A stretch of DNA of 64,000 nt from Roseiarcus sp963767245 (GTDB lineage Bacteria; Pseudomonadota; Alphaproteobacteria; Rhizobiales; Beijerinckiaceae). Where the stretch lies: positions 434,001 through 498,000 of the forward strand of contig CAVYDG010000013.1 of the NCBI GenBank assembly GCA_963767245.1. The letters are read 5' to 3'. This document shows, one piece after another, positions 24,842-33,016 of this stretch. The translations under genes were made by a program, and so were the position numbers. The notes beneath the pieces are model-generated. The model was not told the DNA's origin. It saw nothing but the letters and a program-made list of their open reading frames with translations, and ran no database searches. Each line of letters opens with the position of its first letter. The first letter of the stretch is position 1.

Positions 24842-26411
24842 GAGCCTGTCTGCTTAATCCTCGGCGAGATGGGATTTGAACCGCTCAAGCCAGTCGGAGA
24901 GCCGGATGCAGCAAATTCGCGCATCCGGTTTGATGTAAGGTTGGGTGGAAGCTTTGCGGCCATCGTTCGTTGCACCGTTTCCGAGGTGGCGAAGCTCAGC
25001 CGGTTGCGCGTGCGGCCAGGGACGGGGTCCGCCCCTGGGCGAGCTTCAAGATATTGTGGGCGAGGCAGACGAGGCCCCACTCGTTGGCGACCTTCTCGAC
25101 GCCGCGCAAGAGAAACTGACGGAAGCCGCGCGCCTGCTTGATCTGTCCGAACACCGGCTCGGGCAGCTGCTTTCTTAAGCGGTAGGGGCTGGAGTGCCCG
25201 CCGGCCTTGATTTTTCGCGCATGGCGGCGACGCGGGCGCCGCCGCCTTCTCCTTCCCCGGCGTGCTTGGCCCGCCCCGGCGCGATATAGGCGTCGATCTC
25301 GCGTTCCTCCATCGCTGTAAGGTTGGCGTCGGAGCAATAGCCCGCGTCCGCCGACAGTTGCGTCGGCTTCTTGCCCAGATTGGCTTCGATGGCGTCGGCC
25401 ATCGGCGCCAATTGATGTTGATCGCTCTGCTTCGCGTCGAGGCCGTGGGCGACGATCACCTGCGCCGTCGCGTCGACCGCCGCCTGCGCATTGTAGCCCT
25501 GGATGAAGCCGTCCTTGGTTTTCATGATGCGGCTTTCGGGATCGGTGAAGTTCTTCTGCGCTTTGGGGTCAGGCTCTTCGGATGGCGGGGCGGCGGGCTT
25601 GCCCGGTTTCTTGCGGCCCTCGGCTTGTCGCCGCTCCTCGGCCTGCGCTTTGGCCTTGGCCGCCGCGGCCGCTTTCGCCTCGGCCTCCAATTCGGCCTTC
25701 GCCGCCCGGATCTTCTCGACGCGCTTCTTCTTGTCGGCGACCCATTTGGGCAGCTCCTCGCCGCTCTTGTCGCGGCCGAAGGCTCTGTCTTCCTCGGCGT
25801 CCGCAGCCTCGGCTGCGCTCAGCCACCGCTCGACCTCGGCCTCGAGCTCCGCCGCACGCTTCTCCATGCGCTCGTAGCTCATCGCCTTGTGCTTGGAGGC
25901 GTTCGCCTTGATCTTCGTCCCGTCGAGCGCGACATGGCCGAGCTTCACAAGTCCCGCCTGTTCGCACAGCTTGAGAACTTGCCCGAACAGTCCCGCAAGC
26001 ACCTTCAAGTGCCGCTTGCGGAAGTCAGAGACGGTGCGAAAATCCGGCGGATCGAGCCCGACAATGCTCAGGAAGTCGACCCGTTCGCGCGCCGCCTTGG
26101 CGATCCGGCGCGACGAGTAGACGCCGTTGCAATAGCCGTACAGCAACAGCGCCGTCATCATCGCCGGGTCAAACGGCGGCTGCCCGCGCTCGCTCGCATA
26201 CGCGGCTTCGATCTCACCAAGGTCGAGAGGCTCGAGCACAAGCGCCAAAATGAAGCGAGCCAGATGGTCCTCGCCGACAAAGTCCTGAACGCTCGGCGGC
26301 AACAACAGCGGCTGATCGATCGTCCAGGGCCGGAAGGTCTTGCTCATAAGCAAACAGAATCCGATTCGAGCAAACGCCGCCACCACAATCCGCTATTATC
26401 CAGACAGGCTC
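24842..26411 (-). mobile_element. IS1182-like insertion sequence
   Basis: The ends are inverted repeats GAGCCTGTCTG(C/G)(T/A)TAAT, bordered on both sides by CTAG (24838-24841 and 26412-26415), consistent with a 4-bp target duplication. It carries one minus-strand transposase gene with a frameshift near its 3' end. Confidence 0.85.
24996..26347 (-). pseudogene. IS1182-family transposase, frameshifted near the 3' end
   Basis: The main frame starts MSKTFRPWTIDQPLLLPPS and includes FDPAMMTALLLYGYCNGVYS, VALDGTKIKANAS (first catalytic Asp), a long Ala/Glu/Lys coiled coil, and SADAGYCSDAN (second Asp). The C-terminal Glu block, PEPVFGQIKQARGFRQFLL, is in the -1 frame. The shift falls at a run of five A near 25213, where one more A would restore the frame. 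It could be a sequencing slip, a real mutation or, less likely, programmed frameshifting. Confidence 0.85.
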
Positions 26412-26449
26412 CTAGGGGCTGCACCCCAACGCCGAGTTTTCCGCGAGGC

Positions 26450-26474
26450 GGAACAAATTCTCCGTTCATCGGTT
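26450..26474 (+). promoter_or_regulatory. Candidate EcfG-type general-stress promoter
   Basis: GGAAC, 16 bases, then GGTT: one mismatch from the alphaproteobacterial EcfG consensus GGAAC-N16/17-CGTT. It lies 41 bp upstream of the CsbD-like gene, the kind of gene that this sigma factor typically controls. Confidence 0.5.
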
Positions 26475-26514
26475 TATCCACGCAGTCAGGCTTTCGGCTT
26501 TAAGGATGGACCAA

Positions 26515-26967
26515 ATGAACAGGGATAATGTGGAAGGAACGCTTCGTTCGGCGGCGGGCCAGGGCGAAAAGATCTTCGGTCAGGCAATGAACGACAAGGG
26601 CGCCATGGCTCAGGGAAGCTATGACGATGCTATGGGTAAGGCGCGCTCGGCCTTGGGCAACGCCAAGGACGCGGTCAGCGACGGCGTCGATGCGGTTTCC
26701 GCGGTGGATTTTTCCGCTTTGAGCACCCAGATCACGAAACTGACCCAGACGGTTGCGGACCTGACCCAGAAGCAGGTTCTTGCCGGTCGCGATCAGGTGG
26801 TCGGCGCAATGGGAGCGGCCAGCGACAGTCTGTCGCAGTCTGCGGCGGCGGCGCAGGACACGTTCGCCGCCGTCGAGGGCGACGTCGAGTCACGGATCAA
26901 GAAGAATCCGTGGGGCGCAGTCGCGATCGCCGGCCTGATCGGACTGCTCATCGGGAAAATGAGCTAG
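26515..26967 (+). CDS. CsbD-like stress protein with C-terminal membrane anchor
   Basis: 150 residues. The N-terminal ~45 residues (MNRDNVEGTLRSAAGQGEK) resemble CsbD. The middle is an Ala/Gln-rich helix, and the end (RIKKNPWGAVAIAGLIGLLI) is the glycine-rich anchor seen in ElaB/YqjD/DUF883 proteins. The second ATG is preferred because AAGGA lies seven bases upstream and CsbD proteins begin MNxDxxEG; another ATG is three codons earlier. It leads a three-gene set with a YqjE-like and a DUF3618 gene, an arrangement tied to envelope or osmotic stress in Rhizobiales. Confidence 0.8.
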   Translation: MNRDNVEGTLRSAAGQGEKIFGQAMNDKGAMAQGSYDDAMGKARSALGNAKDAVSDGVDAVSAVDFSALSTQITKLTQTVADLTQKQVLAGRDQVVGAMGAASDSLSQSAAAAQDTFAAVEGDVESRIKKNPWGAVAIAGLIGLLIGKMS

Positions 26968-26970
26968 GCG

Positions 26971-27333
26971 ATGCAGCCGACGCTCGGCCTGCTCGTTGAC
27001 CTCTCGCGTCAGGTACGGGACTTGCTCGCCGTCGAGTTGGCGCTGGTGCAGGCGGAGCTGCGCGAGCGGGGAAGCCTAATCTCGTCCAGCCTGACCGCTG
27101 TTGTGGTCGGGCTGGTTCTTCTCCCGGTTGGCGCGGTGCTGTTTTTTGTCGCGGTTAGCCTGTTCCTGATGCGCCTCGGGGCGCCGCTGGACCTCTCGTT
27201 CCTGATTGTCGCGCTGGTGTTGGTGGTAATCGGCTTCGTGGCGCTGCGCTGGGGCGCGAACCGGTTGAAGCCGTCGCGGCTCGCGCCCACGAAAAGCATT
27301 GCGCAAATCTCGTCCCTGCTCGGGGAGTTCTAG
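26971..27333 (+). CDS. YqjE/phage-holin-superfamily membrane protein
   Basis: 120 residues. An N-terminal amphipathic helix (LLVDLSRQVRDLLAVELALV) precedes two membrane helices (VVVGLVLLPVGAVLFFVAV, LSFLIVALVLVVIGFVAL), as in the YqjE/Phage_holin_3_6 family. The name reflects fold similarity, not lysis. It starts three bases after the CsbD-like gene and its stop is one base before the next start, so the three are one operon. Role in envelope stress is inferred from neighbours. Confidence 0.8.
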   Translation: MQPTLGLLVDLSRQVRDLLAVELALVQAELRERGSLISSSLTAVVVGLVLLPVGAVLFFVAVSLFLMRLGAPLDLSFLIVALVLVVIGFVALRWGANRLKPSRLAPTKSIAQISSLLGEF

Positions 27334-27334
27334 G

Positions 27335-27895
27335 ATGGATTTGCACGCTCCGACTTCAAGCAGTTACGAGGCGGAAGCCAATCGGCTGCGGGCCCGGATC
27401 GGCGCGACCGTTGAAGACCTGCGTTTCAGTCTGAGACCGTCGAACCTCGCTTCGGAGGCCGCAGCGCGCGCCGGCATCGCCGATCTGTCGTGGGGCGGGG
27501 CGTTTGATTTTGCCGGCAAACGCCACCCCGTTCCGACCGCGATCATCGGACTCGGTATCGCGTTTTGGGCCTTGGCCGCATTTCGCCGCCGCAATGTCGA
27601 TGGGGTGGCCACGTTTACGTCGCCGTTGCGAGAAACGTCGGCGTCCCTTGTCGAGAGTGCAACACGAGTGCTCCGCGACCGCGCCGAAATCAAGCGGCGA
27701 GAATTCGTCGATGTCGCGCAAGCGCAGATCGCGAATGGAGCGGCGAGCTTTTCCGATGAGGTCGAAAGAAGGCTGCAGAACGCGACCGATCGGTTTCCGG
27801 GAGGAGCTCAAGTTCGACCGCTCGTCGAGGCTGCGATTCAAATCGCTCTCTCGGCCGCGCTGGAAGGCCTGTTTCTGAAGCGAAGCCGGACTTGA
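27335..27895 (+). CDS. DUF3618-family protein
   Basis: 186 residues. The N-terminal motif ANRLRARIGATVEDLRFSLR and the following PSNL are characteristic of DUF3618. A membrane helix (PTAIIGLGIAFWALAAFRRR) follows, then a helical C-terminal half with basic residues, ending LEGLFLKRSRT. Third gene of the CsbD/YqjE operon. Function unknown; co-occurrence with YqjE and stress proteins is common in Rhizobiales. Confidence 0.75.
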   Translation: MDLHAPTSSSYEAEANRLRARIGATVEDLRFSLRPSNLASEAAARAGIADLSWGGAFDFAGKRHPVPTAIIGLGIAFWALAAFRRRNVDGVATFTSPLRETSASLVESATRVLRDRAEIKRREFVDVAQAQIANGAASFSDEVERRLQNATDRFPGGAQVRPLVEAAIQIALSAALEGLFLKRSRT

Positions 27896-28035
27896 GGTCG
27901 AACCGAGCCTTGACCGCCGCCAAGCCCGGCGCGAACGGCGTCAGCTTCAGGCCAGCCTGACCGCTTAGAAACCGATCGGTCGGATCGCCGCTGGCGAAGC
28001 CGCGAACGCGGGCGGGCCGATCGGGGACTATCTCA

Positions 28036-28272
28036 ATGCGGATCATTAGCGCGGCGGCCATCCTGCCCTGCCTGGTCGGCGCCGCCGCCCCCCAGCCGGC
28101 CCCCCCTGCCCGGGTCGACCTGCCGTACTCGGCGTGCGAACCGATGGCCAACCTCAGAACCAACCTGGCCGGGACGCCCTACCCTACGGCCAAAGGCGAC
28201 GCCATTCTCCGCCGCCTCGGCGTTCGCTGTGTTGGCGAACCCTATCTCGCCGTCGCCCGCCCCCGCTATTGA
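28036..28272 (+). CDS. Small exported hypothetical protein
   Basis: 78 residues. The N-terminus MRIISAAAILPCLVGAAA is a likely signal peptide and is preceded by GGGGA nine bases upstream. The mature part has two cysteines (YSACEPMANL, LGVRCVGEPY), which could form a disulfide. A GC hairpin follows 52 bases after the stop. No family recognised; supported only by signal peptide and ribosome-binding site. Confidence 0.5.
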   Translation: MRIISAAAILPCLVGAAAPQPAPPARVDLPYSACEPMANLRTNLAGTPYPTAKGDAILRRLGVRCVGEPYLAVARPRY

Positions 28273-28323
28273 CCCGCGCGCAACCGGCGCCGCGATCGCG
28301 ACCGGGCGCCGCAAAAAGCAGAA

Positions 28324-28343
28324 CGGCCGCCCGCAGGCGGCCG
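28324..28343. terminator. GC hairpin between convergent genes
   Basis: CGGCCGCC-CGCA-GGCGGCCG is a perfect 8-bp stem with a 4-base loop. It lies between the convergent 28036-28272 and 28376-28612 genes. There is no T-run, so it is a possible rather than certain terminator. Confidence 0.4.
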
Positions 28344-28375
28344 AAGCTGTCGCGCGGCAAATATTGCCGTGCCGC

Positions 28376-28612
28376 CTAACGCAGGATCGCGGCCCAATTC
28401 ACCGGCCACGACAAGGACAAACTGACAATGAGGCCGACCGCGGTGATGCCGGCCAGACGCATCCGTTCCCGCGTGCCCTCCGGCAGCGCCGCGACGGTCA
28501 GAACCGCCAGCACGAGGACCAGAAATCCCATGGGCAGGCTGGTGGCCGAGGGGTGAATCACGGCGTCGAAGAGATCGCCGAGCATCGAGCCGATCTGACT
28601 GTTTGCATCCAT
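28376..28612 (-). CDS. Small membrane protein
   Basis: 78 residues, starting MDANSQIGSMLGDLFDAVI, with AAAGGT ten bases upstream of the ATG. Two hydrophobic helices (MGFLVLVLAVLTVAAL and LAGITAVGLIVSLSL) are joined by a charged loop PEGTRERMR. Not recognised as a named family. Confidence 0.6.
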   Translation of the reverse strand: MDANSQIGSMLGDLFDAVIHPSATSLPMGFLVLVLAVLTVAALPEGTRERMRLAGITAVGLIVSLSLSWPVNWAAILR

Positions 28613-28856
28613 GACCGTGGACCTTTCAAAAGCAGTTCATGGAAGCTGACACGAACAGCGGGTCCGACAAAGGGCATCTTGGGAGTAACCTTTATCGCCG
28701 CGAGCGAGTTACGCAGCGGCGCCTGTTTGCCCGCGTTACGCGCGCGCGCCGCGCGAATTCCGATTGACAACCGCGGCGCGCACTGGCGCCATCGCCGCCT
28801 CGTCCGTCATTGGCGACGGCTTGCCGAATGAGACCCTGCCCGAGGAGGCAAAGCCG

Positions 28857-29531
28857 ATGCGCATCGAACCCGCGTTTCTGTTCGACCTCGACGGCACATT
28901 GGTGGACAGCGTCTATCAGCACGTGCTGGCCTGGAAGGAGGCGCTCCACAGCGAGGGCGTCGACCTCTCGGTCTGGCGCATCCATCGCAAGATCGGGATG
29001 AGCGGCGGCCTGTTCACCAACCAGCTCGAACGGGAAACCGGCGCCGAGATGAGCGAGGACCGGCTCGAGCGCCTGCGCCGGAAGCACGCCGAGGCCTATC
29101 GAGGCATGTCGGCCCACATCCGGCCGTTGCCGGGCGCCCGCGAACTCCTGGCGTGGCTCACCAACGCCGGTCTCCAGTGGGCGATCGCCACCAGCGGGCG
29201 GATGGAGACGGCGGCGGTCAACCTCGAAGCGCTCGGCGTCGATCCGGAGAAAACGCCGGTCATCACGCGCGATCAGGTCAAATACGCCAAGCCCGACCCC
29301 GACCTGTTTCTCGCCGCCGCGGCGCGACTGAATGCGCCGATCGAGACCGCCGTCGTGGTCGGCGATAGCATCTGGGACATGCTGGCGGCGGCGCGTTGCC
29401 GCGCGCTCGGCGTCGGGCTCCTGTGCGGCGGCTACGGCGCGAGCGAACTCCAGCAGGCGACGGCCTTCCGCGTCTACGAGGACCCCGCCGATCTGCTCAC
29501 CCACATCGACGAGCTCGGCGGACGACGGTGA
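28857..29531 (+). CDS. HAD-family phosphatase (beta-phosphoglucomutase/phosphoglycolate-phosphatase type)
   Basis: 224 residues. HAD motif I is FLFDLDGTLVDS (nucleophile Asp), motif II lies in IATSGRME, motif III in KYAKPDPDLF, and motif IV in VVVGDSIWDMLAA. The helical cap between motifs I and II marks subfamily IA. The ATG at 28857 is chosen because GAGGAGG lies nine bases upstream. The substrate is unknown; a small phosphorylated metabolite is likely. It stands alone before the IS110 element. Confidence 0.88.
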   Translation: MRIEPAFLFDLDGTLVDSVYQHVLAWKEALHSEGVDLSVWRIHRKIGMSGGLFTNQLERETGAEMSEDRLERLRRKHAEAYRGMSAHIRPLPGARELLAWLTNAGLQWAIATSGRMETAAVNLEALGVDPEKTPVITRDQVKYAKPDPDLFLAAAARLNAPIETAVVVGDSIWDMLAAARCRALGVGLLCGGYGASELQQATAFRVYEDPADLLTHIDELGGRR

Positions 29532-29574
29532 GGGGCGAGATTAGCGCAAGTTGCGTGGGGTGGAATCGTCATAT

Positions 29575-29838
29575 GTGGACGGCCCCGGTTGGCAAGCGTT
29601 TTTTGATGGTGTGAACGGCTTGGTCGGCTGCGGTCATATGTCCGGCCTTTTGGCGCGGCGATTTGGCCGCTGGCCCTGATGAAGTCCGACGGCCTTGGTC
29701 CCGATCATTGCGGCGAGCTTTGCGCTCATGACGATTCACGGGTTGTCCTCGGCTTCGGTGGCGGCCATGTCGTTCATCACGTCTCGTTGCGCTCGCCAAA
29801 CTCCTAAAAAGCGGTGGCTCTTCCGATCGCCTTTCGCT
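29575..29838 (-). ncRNA. Candidate bridge-RNA region of IS110 copy 1
   Basis: The noncoding stretch between the transposase stop and the right terminal repeat. In IS1111-type members of the IS110 family, the RNA that guides donor and target choice is encoded downstream of the recombinase. Position and size (about 260 nt) fit; no structure was computed. Confidence 0.3.
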
Positions 29839-30859
29839 CTACGCTCTGGCGAACATCTCCTGGCGGAAGTCCTCGCCGGTGGTCATGATCGCCCAGCAGA
29901 TTCTCGCCAGCTTGTTGGCGAGCGCCACCGCGACCAGGCGCTCCGGCTTTCGCGCCCGCAACGCGGCGATCCAGTCGGCGAGAGCGCCTTTGCGTTTGCC
30001 GGCGACGCGCAGCGCCGAGGTGCAGCCGACAACCAGCATCTTGCGAATGTATCGATTGCCCTGCTTGGTGATGGCGCCGAGCTTCGCCTTGCCGCCGCTC
30101 GAGTTCTGCTTTGGCGTCAGCCCCAGCCAGGCCGCGAAGTCGCGTCCCGACTTGAACGCCCCCGGGTCGGGGACGCTGGCGGCGATCACCGAGGCGATCA
30201 GCGGGCCGACGCCGGGAACCCGATCGAGCAACTGACCCGTCGGGCTTCTCCGGTTGGCGGCGGCGATCCTTTTCTCCGCCGCGTCGATCGATCGATCGAG
30301 CCCTTCGAGATGGGAAGCGAGCAGCTTCGCCATCTCTCTGGCCTCTTGCGGCAAAGTTCCGTCGCTGTCGGCCAGTTCGAGCAGCTCGCCGACGCGGCTG
30401 ATGCCCTTGGCGACGACGAGGCCGAACTCCGAGAGATGCCCGCGCAGCGCATTGACGCTCATCGTCCGCTGCTTGACCAGCAACTCGCGGGTCTTGTGAA
30501 GCATCAGCACGGCTTGCTGATCGGCGCTCTTGATCGGCACGAACCGCATGTCGGGGCGCGACATCGCCTCACAGATCGCCGCCGCATCGAGCGCATCATT
30601 CTTACCCCGCTTGACATAGGGCTTGATGTAGGCCGGCGGCATCAGCACGACCTCGTGCCCCATCGCGGCAAGCTCGCGCGCCCAATAATGGGCCGATCCG
30701 CAAGCCTCCATGCCGATGCGGCAGGGGGCGAGCCGGGCGAAGAAAGTCCGCACCTTCGGCCGGCTCAACTTGCGACTGACCGCGGCGGCCCCCGTGAGTC
30801 GCATGAATCTGATAATAGCCTTTGCCCAAATCGACGCCAACTCTGATAAACTCATCCAT
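29839..30859 (-). pseudogene. IS110-family transposase, one frameshift
   Basis: The true start is MDEFIRVGVDLGKGYYQIHA at 30859 (first Asp of the RuvC-like DEDD domain in GVDLGK). After about 22 codons the frame must shift by one base to reach AAAVSRKLSRPKVRTFFARL, IGMEACGSAHYW and RGKNDALDAAAIC. The C-terminal Tnp20 domain follows with VPGVGPLIASVI and DFAAWLGLTPKQNS. The break is near 30800. Without that base it would be a normal protein of about 340 residues. Confidence 0.85.
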
Positions 30860-30925
30860 GGACGGCCTCCCCGTTTGTGGCGCGCCAGCGACCACGCTTT
30901 GGCACTTCATGCCGTTTGGGCGGGG

Positions 30926-32833
30926 GTCGCGGTAGGGACGGAGATTACTCTCCGCCCCCCGCACAGATCCCGGCGGGCGCTGCTAACGCACCGGGCTCCC
31001 ACCTTGGATCGTGACGAGGAACCGCTTCTCTGGCCACGGATGCAGGATGCGCGGGAATGGCAGGTACCGGTCCGCGATCGTCTTCATTCGGGTCCACGTT
31101 AATCGACGCCGTTGGCTGCGGCGCATCAGGGCGCCATGCCAGCGTTCGATCATGTGATGCCGGAATGCTGAGATCGCTGAGCCGCTCATCGGCACAGCGT
31201 AGTAGGCCATCCAACCCCGCAGGACTTGGGCAAGCCATTTGCCTTGCCCATCGACCCCATCGTGGCGGGTCGCCATGAGCTGCTCCTTGATCTCCCGAAG
31301 TTTGGTTCGCATGCGCTTGGCCATTGGCTTCCTTCCGAGCACGAAGCCGCTGCCGTCCCGCCGGGTCGCGCAGTGATGCTTGAACCCTAGGAAGTCAAAC
31401 GTCTCCGGTTTGCCGAGGCCTCGAGCACGGCGGTTCGCAATCGCGTTCCGACCAAACTCGATGAGCCGCGTCTTATCGGGATGAAGATTCAGTCCAAAAC
31501 GCGCGAGCCTCACCTTGAGATCGGCAAGGAAATGCTCCGCTTCGTGTCGGTGCTCGAAACCAACGATAGAGTCGTCCGCATAGCGCACGACAATCACGTC
31601 GCCGGTGGCGCATCGCTGCCGCCACTGGTGGACCCATTGATCATAAACATGATGAAGGTAGATGTTCGCCAAGAGCGGGCTGATGACCGCGCCCTGTGGC
31701 GTCCCCTCCTCCGTTTCGATCACGCGTCCATCTTCGAGCACGCCTGCCGTCAGCCATTTGGCAATCAGCCGGATGATTCGCCTGTCGCCAACCCGATGCT
31801 CGACGAATTGGATCAGCCAGTCACGGCTGACCTTGTCGAAAAAGGATTGAACGTCGCAGTCGAGCACCCAGTTGATCCGCCGCTTCCCGATCCCGAACGC
31901 GAGCGCGTCCAGCGCTTGATGCTGGTTGCGCTTCGGTCGGAACCCGTAGCTGAAGCCCAGGAACTCCGACTCATAGATCGGCGTCAGAATTGCCGCCACC
32001 GCAGCCTGGACGATCTTGTCCTCTATGGCAGCGATGCCGAGCGGCCGCTGTCTGCCATCCGCCTTCGGTATATACTTCCGGCGCGACGGTAGCGCTCGAT
32101 ACGCCCCTGTGTGAACGCGAGCATGCAGGTCCAGGAGGTTCGCCTCCAGGTGCTTGGCGTATTCGGTCCACGTCACCTCGTCGACGCCCGGCGCTGCGGT
32201 CTTCTTCAGATCGGAGAAGCTCGCTCGCAAAACGTCGACGTTGATGTGATGCAGGAGCGCCGTCAGCTTGCTCTGCCTGTTCCTGATGACGGCTTCTCGT
32301 ATGCGGCCCTGCGCCTGTGACACGGCTTCCCGGCTCTGCGTCCGGACGGTGTTTTGCAGCTCCGCATTCTCCTTGGCCCCGCCCCTTCGCTCCACGGGCT
32401 CCGCAGCAGCCAAGGCCGCCTTGTTCGCTCGCTTCCGCGCTACTACGGGCAGGTCCGACTTCTCCATCGGGCTCATCGTCGGCTACGGCCTCCGGCCTTC
32501 CCGACAACGTCCCGGTCACGACTGACAGGGACGGCGATGGAGATCTCCCGGTTCCCGAGCAAAAGGCTTCTGCGCATGCCAGGGTCTACGACGACGCGGG
32601 GCCAGCATGTGTCTTGCGATCTCGACACCGGCTGTGTTGCCTTCTGTTGGACGGAAAACATCAGCGCCCCGAACTTGTCTTACGCCGCTCAATACCTCGC
32701 CTGCGCCCTCCCCTGTGAACGCTTCACGTCTGCCCTCACGGACATCCGTGCATCACTCGGGGCCGGTGCGGTTCGCTACTCCTTCACCGTGACGGACTTC
32801 CACCGTCTGCCTCTTGCCGGTCTCCCGGCGCAC
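30926..32833 (-). mobile_element. Group II intron
   Basis: About 1908 nt. The 5' end is GTGCGCCGGGAGACCGG at 32833, matching the GUGYG start of bacterial group II introns. The 3' end is ...CTACCGCGAC at 30926. Domain V is visible overlapping the end of the reverse-transcriptase gene (GAGCCCGGTGCGTTAG followed by CGCCGGGATCTGTGCG), with domain VI after it (GGCGGAGAGTAATCTCCGTC). Joining the flanks gives GTGGACGG|CCCCGCCC, which matches the left end of the intact IS110 copy at 38195. The boundary may be one or two bases off. Confidence 0.85.
30983..32476 (-). CDS. ltrA: Group II intron reverse transcriptase/maturase
   Basis: 497 residues. Reverse-transcriptase motifs include RPLGIAAIEDKIVQAAV, FLGFSYGFRPKRN, the catalytic VVRYADDSIVGF and GTPQGAVISPLLANIYL. 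They are followed by the maturase (X) domain ending in RILHPWPEKRFLV, with the last codons overlapping intron domain V. No zinc-finger endonuclase domain is evident after the maturase. The protein assists splicing and reverse-splices the intron into DNA targets. No stop or frameshift interrupts it, so the intron may be active. Confidence 0.93.
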   Translation of the reverse strand: MSPMEKSDLPVVARKRANKAALAAAEPVERRGGAKENAELQNTVRTQSREAVSQAQGRIREAVIRNRQSKLTALLHHINVDVLRASFSDLKKTAAPGVDEVTWTEYAKHLEANLLDLHARVHTGAYRALPSRRKYIPKADGRQRPLGIAAIEDKIVQAAVAAILTPIYESEFLGFSYGFRPKRNQHQALDALAFGIGKRRINWVLDCDVQSFFDKVSRDWLIQFVEHRVGDRRIIRLIAKWLTAGVLEDGRVIETEEGTPQGAVISPLLANIYLHHVYDQWVHQWRQRCATGDVIVVRYADDSIVGFEHRHEAEHFLADLKVRLARFGLNLHPDKTRLIEFGRNAIANRRARGLGKPETFDFLGFKHHCATRRDGSGFVLGRKPMAKRMRTKLREIKEQLMATRHDGVDGQGKWLAQVLRGWMAYYAVPMSGSAISAFRHHMIERWHGALMRRSQRRRLTWTRMKTIADRYLPFPRILHPWPEKRFLVTIQGGSPVR

Positions 32834-32843
32834 CCGTCCACCT

Positions 32844-32988
32844 CATCATTGCGAGGAGCGATAGGGCGTTCGGAAAGAACGCCCGTCTTTCGACCGGCTA
32901 TGGCGACGAAGCAATCCAGACGCCCCGGAGCCCTTCGATCTGGATTGCTTCCCCCCGGACTTGATCCGGGGGTCGCTCGCAATGACGG
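32844..32988. repeat. REP-like palindromic repeat R1
   Basis: A compound palindrome bounded by TCATTGCGAGGAGCG and GGTCGCTCGCAATGAC, with an inner GACGAAGCAATCCAGA...TCTGGATTGCTT pair and a CCCCCCGGAC/GATCCGGGGG hairpin. Related copies are at 38109, 39569, 43795 and 50281. IS110 copy 1 lies at its left edge. Confidence 0.75.
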
Positions 32989-33016
32989 TCGCTCTTCGAT
33001 CCAAATGCAATTTGCC

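Larger units (their letters stand above)
29575..32841 (-). mobile_element. IS110-family (IS1111-type) element carrying a group II intron
   Basis: The subterminal inverted repeats are GTGGACGGCCCC at the 29575 side and, read inward from 32841, GTGGACGG interrupted by the intron and continuing CCCC at 30925. Both flanks are parts of a REP-like palindrome: CGCAATGATGAG beside 32841, and ATATGACGATT (minus strand) beyond 29575. It holds a frameshifted transposase gene and about 260 bp of downstream noncoding DNA. Confidence 0.8.

Noticed and set aside
25262..26503. Plus-strand open frame of 413 codons
   Set aside because: Antisense to the IS1182 transposase, mostly basic residues, no recognisable domain.
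26971..27333. Phage lysis holin
   Set aside because: The holin-superfamily match is structural; the CsbD and DUF3618 neighbours and absence of phage lysis genes identify a YqjE-like stress protein.
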